Assembly: GCA_034422355.1 (NCBI GenBank)
Contig: DAOUJS010000146.1
Coordinates: forward strand, 29,155-93,154
Direction: 5' to 3'
Source: CATOSP01 sp034422355
Lineage (GTDB): Bacteria > Chloroflexota > Dehalococcoidia > Lucifugimonadales > UBA3495
DNA length: 64,000 nucleotides
The position numbers and the translations under genes are program-made. The notes below the pieces were generated by a model. The model was given only the letters and a program-made list of their open reading frames with translations, ran no database searches and had not been told where the DNA came from. Positions 8,823-17,810 of this stretch are shown here, in pieces; position 1 is the stretch's first letter, and each line of letters opens with the position of its first letter.

Positions 8823-9755
8823 TCAACCCGTATCGCTCTGATGGCCGCTACCCTGACGGAATTGGGGAACGACGTCGCTGGCGATGCGCTGCATCACCGC
8901 GGTGATCGCGGGCACGTCGCCGGAGTTCAGGGCCAAGACCACGTGGTCCAGACCGGCGTCCTGGTAGGCTTGAATCACTGCGGTCATCCCTTCCGGGTCA
9001 TCTCCAGACAGGCGGGAGCGGCTTGCGGCACGGTCGCTGGAGGGAACACCGTGCACCTCCACCTCAACCCGGAGTGACATCACCATCGAGTCCGGGTCTC
9101 GTCCGGCAGTCTCAGCCATGTTGCGGATTTCCTGCCTGCCGATGCTGAACTCCTCCAGGGAGAGACCCGAGGGGTGCCAGCCGTCACCTCGGGTCGCCGC
9201 CCTGCGTAGGGCGCCTGGGCTTGCGCCGCCTATCCAGAGGGGAATGTGGGGTTTCTGCAACGGCTTGGGAGAGAAACGAAGGTCGGAAAAATTCCAGCGT
9301 CGGCTGTGGTAACTGGGATTAGGGTTCGTCCAGAGCTCCTTCATTATGTCAATGGACTCGTTGGTCAAGGAAGCGCGCTGGGTCATGGGGATTCCGAGCG
9401 CCTCGAACTCCTCGGTCATCGCTCCGACGCCGACGCCCAGGGTCACACGGCCCCCGGAAATCTGGTCCAGGCTGGCGGCATACTTGGCCAGCTCCACAGG
9501 GTTGTGGTAAGGGAGGACGAGGACCGAGGTGCCCAGGAGCACACGGCGAGTTGTGGCCGCCAAGTAGGACAGCGTGGACAGCGGGTGGTAGTAAGGCTTA
9601 TCCTCCAAGCGTTCCCGGATGTAGCCGGTGTTGAACAGGTGGTCCATCACCCACAGGGAGTCGTACCCCAATTCTTCGGCCAGAGGACCCAGGTCGAGCA
9701 CCTGTTGAGGGTCGGCCACTCCCCAGTTGTTGGGTATGGTGACACCGAATTTCAT
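8823..9755 (-). CDS. LLM-class (luciferase-like) F420-dependent oxidoreductase
   Basis: A 310-residue bacterial-luciferase-fold protein: MKFGVTIPNNWG at the N-terminus, YDSLWVMDHL, the LLGTSVLVLPYHNPVELAK strand and RVTLGVGVGAMTEEFEALG, then the family ending with SGDVPAI. These enzymes use reduced F420 or FMN to reduce or oxygenate small substrates; the substrate cannot be read from sequence. Start taken at the ATG at 9755, one codon inside a GTG-initiated frame. It is separated from ribH by about 100 bases on the same strand, so co-transcription is possible but not shown. Confidence 0.8.
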   Translation of the reverse strand: MKFGVTIPNNWGVADPQQVLDLGPLAEELGYDSLWVMDHLFNTGYIRERLEDKPYYHPLSTLSYLAATTRRVLLGTSVLVLPYHNPVELAKYAASLDQISGGRVTLGVGVGAMTEEFEALGIPMTQRASLTNESIDIMKELWTNPNPSYHSRRWNFSDLRFSPKPLQKPHIPLWIGGASPGALRRAATRGDGWHPSGLSLEEFSIGRQEIRNMAETAGRDPDSMVMSLRVEVEVHGVPSSDRAASRSRLSGDDPEGMTAVIQAYQDAGLDHVVLALNSGDVPAITAVMQRIASDVVPQFRQGSGHQSDTG

Positions 9756-9860
9756 CACTGCCTCCCTGGTTCGAGGGTTGAGGACGGTCCGGGGTATCTT
9801 ACCCTATGCGGCCAAGCGTTCGTGGCGCCTGCGGATTCTGCGCAAGCCCTGCTTTCCGGG

Positions 9861-10334
9861 CTATGCGGTCTTGATAGCCTGCACCAGGCGGGCAGTCTCG
9901 ATGGCTGCGACCGCGGCATTGCTGCCCAGATTCCCGGACTTACCGCCGGCACGGTTGATGGCCTGGTCCATGTTCTCGGTGGTGAGAACTCCGAAGATGG
10001 TTGGCACCCCGGTCTCAACGCCCACGCGCCCGATGCCGCTGGAAGCCTGGCCCGCAACCATGTCGTAATGGCTGGTCTCTCCGCGAATCACCGCGCCAAG
10101 GCATATCACCGAGTCGTACTGTCCCGATTCGGCGAAGGTCTTGGCCACCACAGGCAACTCAAAGGAACCGGGCACCCAAGCTACACTGATGTTGGAGTCG
10201 GCGACCCCGTAGCGTTCCAGAGTATCCAGCGCGCCCGAAAGGAGTTGGCGAGTAACCACTTCGTTGAATCGGGCGACCACAACCGCTACTCTGAGTCCGC
10301 GGCCGTCGAGTTCTCCCTTAAGCTCGTTGGGCAA
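9861..10334 (-). CDS. ribH: 6,7-dimethyl-8-ribityllumazine synthase
   Basis: RibH condenses 5-amino-6-ribitylaminouracil with dihydroxybutanone phosphate in the penultimate step of riboflavin synthesis. The 157-residue protein carries VVVARFNEVVT, VPGSFELPVVAK, CLGAVIRGETSHYD (with the catalytic His) and FGVLTTENMDQA, all diagnostic. It starts at a TTG with an upstream GGAG. Other rib genes are not nearby. Upstream by 78 bases on the same strand is a glutaredoxin-like gene. Confidence 0.95.
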   Translation of the reverse strand: MPNELKGELDGRGLRVAVVVARFNEVVTRQLLSGALDTLERYGVADSNISVAWVPGSFELPVVAKTFAESGQYDSVICLGAVIRGETSHYDMVAGQASSGIGRVGVETGVPTIFGVLTTENMDQAINRAGGKSGNLGSNAAVAAIETARLVQAIKTA

Positions 10335-10411
10335 GATGGAATCTCCTGTCTAATTTTGAGTGGGTGCGGTTATAGCAGAAGGGACAGTGAACGCAGGGAC
10401 ATCGGTCTCCG

Positions 10412-11122
10412 CTAACCCTCGTCATCACTGCCGGTACGGACACCGGCTTCCAGCACTCGCTCCAGCAGACCTCCCTCATCGACAGCGCCAGCGAAGCGGA
10501 TGTGCTCGTTGATGACGGTGAGGGGAACAGAACGCACCCCGTAGGTCTGGCCCAGGCGCGGGAATTCCTGCACCTCGATAACGTCGGCGTGTATGTGAGA
10601 GTTCTCCAAGGCCATCGCATGGGCCATGTGGGACAGGCCCGGGCAGTAGGGGCAACTGGGCGTGACGAATACCTGGATGTGGACGTCCTGGTTGACCTGG
10701 CGCAGCTTCTTACGGGTGTCCATACTCAGGGGGCTGACGCCCCTGGAGATGGTCTTGATGCCCTCAATGATGGTGGCCATCTCATAGCCGACGGGAGCGC
10801 CGTAGAACTTGAGGCGGGCCTGTTTGTCCATGTTGGCGGAACTCAAAAGGACTGCGGGGATTCGGGCAACACCCCGTTCTTCCGCAATCGTCGGGTCGGC
10901 GTAAAAGTCGACGACCTCCAGGTTGATCTTGGGAGAGAGGTCTGCCACCTCCTCCATCAACTGCTGCGTCTCGGCGCAGTAACGGCACTCACGACCCGGT
11001 ATGGTGATGACCGAAGGCTTCTGGGTGAAGACCTGCAAGTTGACATTGTCCTTGAGGTCCTTGCGGAAGGTCCGCTTGAGTTGGGTCTTGTCCTGGTCCG
11101 ATATCAGGTTCTGTTGGGTCAT
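10412..11122 (-). CDS. Glutaredoxin-like protein disulfide oxidoreductase (two CxxC motifs)
   Basis: A 236-residue tandem-thioredoxin-fold protein. The first half has CRYC (about residue 46) and the second half CPYC (about residue 158), each followed by thioredoxin-like strands and a cis-Pro (ARIPAVLL and RSVPLTVI). This is the architecture of archaeal/thermophile PDO proteins, which act as cytosolic disulfide oxidoreductases or as peroxiredoxin reductants. The C-terminal CPYCPG unit is the likely active site. No thioredoxin reductase is adjacent. GGAG lies about 9 bases before the ATG. Confidence 0.82.
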   Translation of the reverse strand: MTQQNLISDQDKTQLKRTFRKDLKDNVNLQVFTQKPSVITIPGRECRYCAETQQLMEEVADLSPKINLEVVDFYADPTIAEERGVARIPAVLLSSANMDKQARLKFYGAPVGYEMATIIEGIKTISRGVSPLSMDTRKKLRQVNQDVHIQVFVTPSCPYCPGLSHMAHAMALENSHIHADVIEVQEFPRLGQTYGVRSVPLTVINEHIRFAGAVDEGGLLERVLEAGVRTGSDDEG

Positions 11123-11276
11123 TCAGCGGGCTCCGTCATTTAGTCAACGTGGAAATACACAAGCCCGGGAAATGCGCCGTCCGTCAGGCTCTCCAATCCC
11201 GCCTCCCGTACACAGTGGCAAACGGGAAACGCTGTTGAAGAGTAGGCTGCCATTAGTTTACACGGGAAGCGAGGCG

Positions 11277-11933
11277 TTATCCACCCTGATCAAGCTTGCC
11301 CCTGATGGTAAACATGCGCTGGAACAGGGTGAAGCAGGAAACGGCAGCTATGATGAGCAAGACCCAGAAAATCTGGCCGATAATCAGACCGATGCCGAGC
11401 AACACGACTCGCTCTGGCCGGGTCATCAGGCCGGACCGGATAAATACGCCAAGGCCCTCGCCTCTGGCCCGGAGGTAGCTGACGCCCTGGGAAAAAATCA
11501 ACGCCAGCAGCAGAACAGTGATGAATAAGACCAGTTCGCCCCCCTTGAATCCAGGCTGGAGAGCAATGAGCGAGACCAGTTCGCCGTTCTCAAATCCGGC
11601 CCGCATGGCATAGACTGCCAGACCCAGAAACAACGCCGCCTCACCCAAGCGGTCGAAGACCGAGTCCAACAATGCCCCGAAGGGGGTCGCCTTGCCGGTG
11701 AGCCGGGCCAGTGCGCCGTCGAAGAGGTCAAGCCCCCCGCCCAGCAGGAATACGATGCCACCGGCCAGCATCAGATCAATCGCCACCAAGTACGCCGACA
11801 CGACGCAGACCCCGAAACCCATAAGGGTGACCGCGTTGGGCGTCAGCTTCAGCGCATGGAGGAAGCGCGCGCCCGGCTGTTCGACGTAGCGGAGTACCGC
11901 ACCTCTAAGCTGTTCGCGTCCTGGAATAACCAT
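11277..11933 (-). CDS. CDP-alcohol phosphatidyltransferase (phosphatidylinositol-phosphate synthase-like)
   Basis: Integral membrane enzyme that joins CDP-diacylglycerol to an alcohol. The signature D-x2-DG-x2-AR-x8-G-x3-D-x3-D is present as GLDLFDGALARLTGKATPFG followed by ALLDSVFDRLGE. About six membrane helices follow. I start at the ATG at 11933 (218 residues; MVIPGREQLRG), 23 bases after the glycosyltransferase stop; the frame extends to 12104 but would overlap that gene. Because ino1 and a PimA-like transferase lie just upstream, the likely acceptor is inositol-1-phosphate. Phosphatidylglycerophosphate synthase is the alternative. Confidence 0.78.
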   Translation of the reverse strand: MVIPGREQLRGAVLRYVEQPGARFLHALKLTPNAVTLMGFGVCVVSAYLVAIDLMLAGGIVFLLGGGLDLFDGALARLTGKATPFGALLDSVFDRLGEAALFLGLAVYAMRAGFENGELVSLIALQPGFKGGELVLFITVLLLALIFSQGVSYLRARGEGLGVFIRSGLMTRPERVVLLGIGLIIGQIFWVLLIIAAVSCFTLFQRMFTIRGKLDQGG

Positions 11934-11955
11934 CTGAGAAGCTGACCCTCCGCGA

Positions 11956-13110
11956 TTACTCCGGCCTTCCACCACGCAGAGGACCCGCGTTCCCGGCGAC
12001 GAGTCCCGAGCAGGCCAGGTAGAAGTCTTCAACTTGTCCGGCCACACGTTCCCACCGGTATTGTTCCACATCTTCGCGGCCTCTGGCGCCCATATAACCT
12101 GCAAGCTCGGGGGAGTCGATCAACTGAACCAGGGACGCAGCGAGGGCTTCCGAGTCCTTGCGGGGGAATAACAGACCTTGCCGTCCGTGTTCGATGATGG
12201 CATTGTAGCCGTCTATGTTGGAGGCGATCACGGGTTTGCCGGACGCCATCGCCTCGAGCAGCACATATCCAAAGCTCTCCGACCCGGTTGCCGGGGAGCA
12301 GCAGATGTCAGCGGTGGCGTAGTAACGCGGCAGGTCCTCGTCGGAGACCCGCCCTGCGAACACCACGTCCTGCAACGCCCGCGAACTGAGGATTTGCTGG
12401 GAGTCCCGGTCAGGGTTTCCCGGCCCGACCACCAGCAGGCGGGTTTCTGGCCTGTCCCACTTGACCCGGGCGTAGGCTTCGAGCAGGTGCTTCAACCCCT
12501 TGCGCCTCTCCAGGCGTCCGACGAACAGGATGTTGGTCTTGCCGTCCTGGTACTGGGGCCAGGGGGCCGGGTTTTCGGCGAAGCGGCCCACATCAATGCC
12601 GTTGGGGATGATCTTGTAATCGCCGGGAAAGACGCTGCTGACGTAGCGCCGCGCAGCGGGCGAAACGGCAATGCCGCCGTGCAGCCGCTGGTACCAACGC
12701 TTGATGATTGGGTGACTCATCCGGTAGAGGTGCTGGCGTTGGTAGGATGCGTGGAACGTACCGATGTTTACGGCCTGGGAGAACTCGAGGACGCAGAGGG
12801 GAAGGATGGGCGCCAAGGGCTCATGCAGGTGAACAATGTCGAAATCCTCTTCGCGGAGCAATGCACGCACCTTGGGATAGAGCCACCAAGACAAAGACAC
12901 CCTGGCAATTGAGCCGCCGCTGGGCAACGGGACCGACCGACCCAGATGCACGAAATTTTCCCCGTCTTCGCGTTCCCTGGAAGGGGAGTAGGGGGCCAGC
13001 ACCCGCACGTCGTGACCCACCCGCGTCAACTCGCGGCTCAACTGTGTTACGTGAGCCGTCACCCCTCCCGGCCAGGTGAAGTCATAGGGTGACACCATTG
13101 CAATTTTCAA
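11956..13110 (-). CDS. GT4 glycosyltransferase, PimA-like
   Basis: The 384-residue GT-B fold transferase begins LKIAMVSPYDFTWPGGVTAHV (TTG start, GGGAG upstream), has HLHEPLAPILP and the retaining GT4 signature ESFGYVLLEAMASGKPVIAS with both Glu residues. The N-terminal PGGVxxH and HxPLxP segments resemble mycobacterial PimA, which mannosylates phosphatidylinositol. It is flanked by ino1 upstream and a CDP-alcohol phosphatidyltransferase downstream, consistent with a glycosylated phosphatidylinositol lipid. Sugar donor is not readable from sequence. Confidence 0.8.
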   Translation of the reverse strand: MKIAMVSPYDFTWPGGVTAHVTQLSRELTRVGHDVRVLAPYSPSREREDGENFVHLGRSVPLPSGGSIARVSLSWWLYPKVRALLREEDFDIVHLHEPLAPILPLCVLEFSQAVNIGTFHASYQRQHLYRMSHPIIKRWYQRLHGGIAVSPAARRYVSSVFPGDYKIIPNGIDVGRFAENPAPWPQYQDGKTNILFVGRLERRKGLKHLLEAYARVKWDRPETRLLVVGPGNPDRDSQQILSSRALQDVVFAGRVSDEDLPRYYATADICCSPATGSESFGYVLLEAMASGKPVIASNIDGYNAIIEHGRQGLLFPRKDSEALAASLVQLIDSPELAGYMGARGREDVEQYRWERVAGQVEDFYLACSGLVAGNAGPLRGGRPE

Positions 13111-13194
13111 GCAGTGCTCCCTTCTCCTCCCTGCTTCCCCGCCCGCTATTGAAAGGGGCCGGCTTCCAGGGCAGGAGAGGATGCTTGGGCTGCC

Positions 13195-14298
13195 CTAATC
13201 TGCGTCGGTGGTCTCCATGTCAGCGACCTCTACGTCAGTGATAAACGACTCGACCATTTCCCGGGCAACGTCGTCGGTGTACTGTTGGGGCGGAGACTTC
13301 ATAAAGTATGCGCTGGGCCCGGGAAGCGCTCCGCTGATGCCCCGGTCCAGGGCCAGCTTGGCGCATCGCACCGCATCAACTACCACACCGGCCGAGTTAG
13401 GGCTGTCCCAGACTTCCAGCTTGGCCTCCAGGTTGATCGGAGCGCCGCCGAAAGAGCGTCCTTCGAGACGTATGTAGCACCACTTCCGGTCCTGCAGCCA
13501 GGGCACATGGTCGCTGGGGCCTATGTGGATATGGTCAGGGTCTATGCCGTCTTCCATTTGGGACGTGACTGACCCGGTCTTGGATATCTTCTTGGAGACC
13601 AAACGCTCCCGTTCCAACATGTTCAGGAAGTCGGTGTTGCCCCCGAAATTCAACTGATAAGTGTTCAGAATCTCAACGCCCCGGTCCTCGAAGAGCCGGG
13701 TAAGCACCCGGTGGGTGATGGTCGCACCCACCTGTGATTTGATGTCGTCGCCAACGATGGGAACTCCACATTCCTCAAAGCGGCCCCGCCAGTACTCTTC
13801 GCGGGCGAGGAAGACCGGAATGCAGTTCACCATCGCGCAGCGTGCATTGAGGATTTGCTCCACGTACCACTTGGTGGCCATTTCACTGCCCACGGGCAGA
13901 TAGTTGATGACCACATCAACGTCCCGCTCCCGGAGGATGCCTTCGATGTTCGCAGTTGAGTGGTCGGACTTCTTGACCAGATGGGAGACGTAACGGCCTA
14001 TGCCATCATGGGTCATCCCGCGTTCCACCGGCACTCCCATGTAGGGAACATCGGCGAACTTCAGGGTGTTATTGGGCTGGGTGAAGATGGCTTCAGAAAC
14101 GTCCTTGCCGACCTTGTTCTCGTCGATATCGAAGGCGGCAACCACCTCTATGTCGTCGATACGGTAACCGCCAAGGTTGGCGTGCATGATTCCTGAGACG
14201 TCTTCATCGTCCGGCAACTCGACGTAATTATGGATACCCTGAACCAACGAGGAAGCACAGTTCCCCACTCCGATAATGGCGACTTTAATTTTCCCCAA
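13195..14298 (-). CDS. ino1: Inositol-3-phosphate synthase
   Basis: Converts glucose-6-phosphate to inositol-3-phosphate with bound NAD. The 367-residue protein has the Rossmann start KVAIIGVGNCASSLVQGI, VVAAFDIDENKVG, VVINYLPVGSEMATKWY, the catalytic region DDIKSQVGATITHRVL and NFGGNTDFLNML. Length matches the short bacterial/mycobacterial form. It starts at a TTG with GGAGGAA about 10 bases upstream. It is first in a three-gene inositol-lipid operon and has its own promoter (14357-14385). Confidence 0.93.
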   Translation of the reverse strand: MGKIKVAIIGVGNCASSLVQGIHNYVELPDDEDVSGIMHANLGGYRIDDIEVVAAFDIDENKVGKDVSEAIFTQPNNTLKFADVPYMGVPVERGMTHDGIGRYVSHLVKKSDHSTANIEGILRERDVDVVINYLPVGSEMATKWYVEQILNARCAMVNCIPVFLAREEYWRGRFEECGVPIVGDDIKSQVGATITHRVLTRLFEDRGVEILNTYQLNFGGNTDFLNMLERERLVSKKISKTGSVTSQMEDGIDPDHIHIGPSDHVPWLQDRKWCYIRLEGRSFGGAPINLEAKLEVWDSPNSAGVVVDAVRCAKLALDRGISGALPGPSAYFMKSPPQQYTDDVAREMVESFITDVEVADMETTDAD

Positions 14299-14356
14299 TG
14301 CTTAAATTCCTCCGTTGGGCCGGGTCACGCACACTGGCGTGGTTATGGGCCGACAA

Positions 14357-14385
14357 ATTGTAGCAAGTTGCGAAAACCGCTACAA
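14357..14385 (-). promoter_or_regulatory. Promoter of the ino1 lipid operon
   Basis: On the minus strand TTGTAG (14385-14380) and TACAAT (14362-14357) are separated by 17 bases, about 60 bases upstream of the ino1 TTG start. It lies after the stop of the PP2C gene, so ino1 can be transcribed independently of it. Confidence 0.55.
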
Positions 14386-14440
14386 GTGTCCGATTTTCGG
14401 ATACGGACCGAAGCGTGGGCTATCGGGGCATCGACAGTTG

Positions 14441-15121
14441 CTATGAGTCGAAGAAACGGAAGATCGCGGTGCGGTCGTCGTGGCGGGAGCGGCGGCCCAA
14501 CTGTTCGGGGACCTGCCCCTCGCCGATGCGTTCTTCTACCAGGCTGTTCACCTGCTCCGCGGCCTCTTCCGGGGTCGCCGCCGCCCGTACAATGTCGGCC
14601 AACTCGGAAACCATAACATTGTCTGTAACGCCGTCGGTTGCCAGCACTAGGCGGCTACCCGGCTGAATCTCGACTTCGGTGCGGACCAGGGTGGGCGGAC
14701 GCTGCGCGGCACCGATTGCCTTGGCGACTCCCACATGGAGAAACCCGCCAACTCTGCCGGTGAGTTGCTCTACCGAGTCGGATCCGACGAGGAAAATCGG
14801 GCTATCTCCCGCCCCCATAACGTGCAACCGGCCGTCCAGGTAGAGTGCGCCGGAGAAAGTGGTGAGCAGGAATCGTCCTCCGCCCACCTGGTAAAACTCT
14901 TCGTTTAGATCGTTGAGAACGTTGATCACGTCTTCCGGCCCGGTCAACAGCCCGGACTCCAGGGCCTCGACTACGGACTGGCTCGCTTCCTCGCCACCGT
15001 GTCCGGTGACCCCGTCCATTACTGCGTCCAGGAACGAGTTGTTACCCAGGTCACGGACCAGGTAGCTATCTTCTCCGTGGGCTGAGTTATCCTGAAATGA
15101 TGCTACAGTGCTTCCGAGCAT
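14441..15121 (-). CDS. PP2C-family serine/threonine phosphatase
   Basis: A 226-residue PPM/PP2C phosphatase. Metal-binding motifs are visible in order: HGEDSYLV, the MDGVTGHGG core, GAGDSPIFLVG, LATDGVTDN and the terminal RHDDRTAIFRF. It dephosphorylates Ser/Thr residues in a Mn/Mg-dependent way. A kinase-fold gene lies just upstream on the same strand (103 bases), which suggests a kinase-phosphatase pair, though the partner substrate is not apparent. Confidence 0.85.
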   Translation of the reverse strand: MLGSTVASFQDNSAHGEDSYLVRDLGNNSFLDAVMDGVTGHGGEEASQSVVEALESGLLTGPEDVINVLNDLNEEFYQVGGGRFLLTTFSGALYLDGRLHVMGAGDSPIFLVGSDSVEQLTGRVGGFLHVGVAKAIGAAQRPPTLVRTEVEIQPGSRLVLATDGVTDNVMVSELADIVRAAATPEEAAEQVNSLVEERIGEGQVPEQLGRRSRHDDRTAIFRFFDS

Positions 15122-15223
15122 ATGCGTTGGTCCTCACAGTTGCCCGTTTCTTTATGAGCCGCAAGTTTGATTTGCCATTGGATAGGAATACCGCTGGATA
15201 AGAACACCGGCCGGCAACGCGGC

Positions 15224-16246
15224 TCATTGGCTCAAGCCCGCCAACTCGGTATCGGCATCGAACAGATAACGTGTCCAGTGGTCGCCGCGCAGGAGGTCCA
15301 AAGCCTCGGACCATGCCCGGCGGGCCTGGTCGAAGTTTGGGAGCTCCCGGTTCCGGGCAGCCACCGCATCCAGATAGGCGTTCAGGTCGTCGCGGAAACC
15401 GTCAAGGCCGGAATAGCTGCGCTCCTTCAGCCGGTCAATCATGCGGTCTGCCGCACCCTGGACCGCGGAATCAGTGTTGTTATAGCTCAACGACATCTCT
15501 TCCAGTTCCTGCATATAGTTGACCACCGGGCGCTGGCCGTAGGGTTCCCGGTAGCCATCAGCTTGATCGGGCGGTCCCTGGGGCGTCGTGTAAAACTTCA
15601 GTATCTCCAGGTAGGAGTCGAACGCGGTGCGGGGAGGGCCTCCCCTGATGTTGGCCTCTCCCTCCACAGGGACCAGGTCGGCGCAATCAATGATGGTCAG
15701 TTGGCCGGCGCCGGGCTGGTAGAACAGGTTCTGGGGACGCATGTCCAAGAGCACGTAACCGGCTTCCAGGAAGGATTCCTGGACCTCCAGCAATTGGCGG
15801 TGGACAGGGAAGGGATCGCCCTGGTCTACCGGGACCAGCGGGTGGAGGGTAAAGAGGTTCTGCCCGATGCCTGTGGGAACGCGCTGAATTCTTGCCCGCA
15901 TGTCCCCCACCATCAACGGGATGCCCCTGGCGCGTTCCTCAACGATTACCCGGTACTCATTGCCCTGGGAATCTCCGTAGAACTCATCGTGGTTGGCCCG
16001 CTCCGAATACCCAATCAGGGAAGCAATGCCGGGAGTGTTGGCCGGGAGGCGCTCCAAGGCTTCCAGCATCCGGTCGGTGCGGGCCTCGGTGCTGCCGTGC
16101 ATCCCGCGGCTGATCATCTGGGGTACGGGCCGTTTCAGCACCACCGGCGCGCCGCTCTCCTGGTCGATGGCGGAGCGCACTTCATAGTCAGCGCCCGACC
16201 CTAGCAGGCCGGTTATCTGAAATCGGTTGAGGTCCACTAACTGCAT
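15224..16246 (-). CDS. Protein-kinase-like fold protein
   Basis: A 340-residue protein with degenerate kinase motifs: a glycine loop LLGSGADYEVR, the VVLKRP Lys (beta-3), a catalytic-loop-like YVLLDMRPQNLFY with Asp and Asn, and a metal-site-like LTIIDCADL in place of DFG. The remainder is helical. The start is the ATG at 16246. It pairs with the downstream PP2C gene and follows the MoxR/DUF58/DUF4129 operon. Whether it is an active protein kinase is uncertain because the HRD His and the DFG Phe/Gly are missing. Confidence 0.65.
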   Translation of the reverse strand: MQLVDLNRFQITGLLGSGADYEVRSAIDQESGAPVVLKRPVPQMISRGMHGSTEARTDRMLEALERLPANTPGIASLIGYSERANHDEFYGDSQGNEYRVIVEERARGIPLMVGDMRARIQRVPTGIGQNLFTLHPLVPVDQGDPFPVHRQLLEVQESFLEAGYVLLDMRPQNLFYQPGAGQLTIIDCADLVPVEGEANIRGGPPRTAFDSYLEILKFYTTPQGPPDQADGYREPYGQRPVVNYMQELEEMSLSYNNTDSAVQGAADRMIDRLKERSYSGLDGFRDDLNAYLDAVAARNRELPNFDQARRAWSEALDLLRGDHWTRYLFDADTELAGLSQ

Positions 16247-16310
16247 ACTTGCGACGCGTACCGATAGCCACAAGGATGGTACATTTTCGACCTGGATAAT
16301 GCAACCGATT

Positions 16311-16372
16311 GGAGACGGGTCCTATCCACGGCTCCAAGGCCGGCTCGCATGTTCGCATGTGTGGGGCCGTAT
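16311..16372 (+). repeat. Dispersed ~65-bp repeat, copy C
   Basis: Begins GACGGGTCCTATCC, continues with GGCTCC and GGCCGGC, matching the copy at 26435-26500 closely over its first 40 bases, then diverges. It lies between the DUF4129 stop and the kinase-like gene start. Confidence 0.55.
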
Positions 16373-16382
16373 CCGCCGGTCA

Positions 16383-17810
16383 TTATGTATCCCGCCGCTC
16401 CGGGTCCTGTTCACTTCGCTCCTGCTCTTCTACAAACTGGCTCAATTCCGTCCAATCCGACCGCAGCCTGTCCAGTTCCTCGTCTGACACCTGGGACGCG
16501 CCGTAGTAGGCAACCTGGAAATCATCCACGATGCGCCCCACCGGAGCGACGGGTAAAGCGCCGTCCAGAGTTCCCTCGTGTTCCTTCGGAGTCTGCCAGT
16601 CCGCCCGGTTGCGTCCACGTCGCGCCGCCAGGGTCAGCATCGCGTGGTAGAACTCGCGCGGGTCCCTCGGAACAGGAGGACGCGGCAGCCTGCGGCGGCC
16701 CAGGGACATCACGTTGCCCAGAAGGCTGTTCGCCAGTGCGGAGAGGTCGTCATTTACCCGGCTCCAACTGAACACCGACTCGCGGGTCTCTTCCACCTGG
16801 CCAGGGGACCTCAGGAAACGCCGGAATCTGTAGATCTTGTAAAGCAGCCAACCGGCCAGGGAAGCCCCGATCAGGAATCCCAGGAGCTTCAGAGCAGCGA
16901 CCAGCAGTGGAGGCAACCCATTGTCGCCGACTCCTTCCCGCATCGTCTCGTGAAACTGGCGTATCTGTTCCTGCGCCCTGGCCAGACCGCTCAGGTCTCC
17001 GCCGCCGAACCGCTCGGAGACCCAGGTGCCCAGGGCAACCAGCAGCCCGGCGATGTAACCCAACGCCAGCAGGACCGGTTTCAAGACCCAGAAGCCTATG
17101 GCGCCTATCAGCTTCAACAGCCAGCGGGTGACGTCATCCAACCCTCCCAAGCCCGCCGCGCTCAGCACAAGGCCGGCCAGGAGCACCAGCCCGACACACA
17201 CGGTGATGGGAATCCACCAGTTCATCCCCATCACCTGGCCCTCCCCGGCCTCTGACGAGAACCTGGCCAGCGACAGGCCCACCAACCCAACCCCAAAGAA
17301 TCCAACGATCAGGAAACCATTGATCAAATCGGCGGAACTCATGCTGTGTAGGACCACCGCAAAGAACAAGACCACCAGCCCCCATTGGAACGAAGTGCGC
17401 ACGGCATCCAGGGATACTTCGTCATGGGCAAGTGAACTGCTCCTCCACCAAAGCAGTACCAGAAATGCGAATGCCAGCACTTGCCGCAAGGCAACCCCGA
17501 TTCCTCCATCCATGAACGCGCCAATAGGGATGATGCCGTTCCCTGTAGCCATGTGGGACAGGATGAGCACAGACGCCAGGCTGGCCGCCAACCCGATTGT
17601 CCCTCTAAGGTTGGCGGTGAACCGGGTCGTCTGCACGTACAGAGACAGGAGGTAGGCCCACAATACCCCCAGCCACACGACCCAGAAGGGCAGCACGGGC
17701 AAGCGTTGCTGCACCGCAACACCGACAATGTTGAATATCAGATAGAAGCCGCAGGCTTCCAGGAACATCACCACGCCAGTGACCAGGCTAGTGCGAAGAA
17801 GCGGACTCAT
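16383..17810 (-). CDS. Multi-spanning membrane protein with C-terminal DUF4129
   Basis: A 475-residue protein. The first 330 residues contain about nine to ten hydrophobic spans; the C-terminal cytosolic part (PRPPVPRDPREFYHAMLTLA through YYGASQVSDEELDRL) is DUF4129, normally found at the C-terminus of TgpA-like transglutaminase membrane proteins. No transglutaminase Cys-His-Asp core is present, so this is the anchor portion without the enzyme. It overlaps the DUF58 gene by 23 bases and is third in a MoxR-DUF58-DUF4129 operon, a layout linked to chaperone-like assembly at the envelope. Confidence 0.75.
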   Translation of the reverse strand: MSPLLRTSLVTGVVMFLEACGFYLIFNIVGVAVQQRLPVLPFWVVWLGVLWAYLLSLYVQTTRFTANLRGTIGLAASLASVLILSHMATGNGIIPIGAFMDGGIGVALRQVLAFAFLVLLWWRSSSLAHDEVSLDAVRTSFQWGLVVLFFAVVLHSMSSADLINGFLIVGFFGVGLVGLSLARFSSEAGEGQVMGMNWWIPITVCVGLVLLAGLVLSAAGLGGLDDVTRWLLKLIGAIGFWVLKPVLLALGYIAGLLVALGTWVSERFGGGDLSGLARAQEQIRQFHETMREGVGDNGLPPLLVAALKLLGFLIGASLAGWLLYKIYRFRRFLRSPGQVEETRESVFSWSRVNDDLSALANSLLGNVMSLGRRRLPRPPVPRDPREFYHAMLTLAARRGRNRADWQTPKEHEGTLDGALPVAPVGRIVDDFQVAYYGASQVSDEELDRLRSDWTELSQFVEEQERSEQDPERRDT

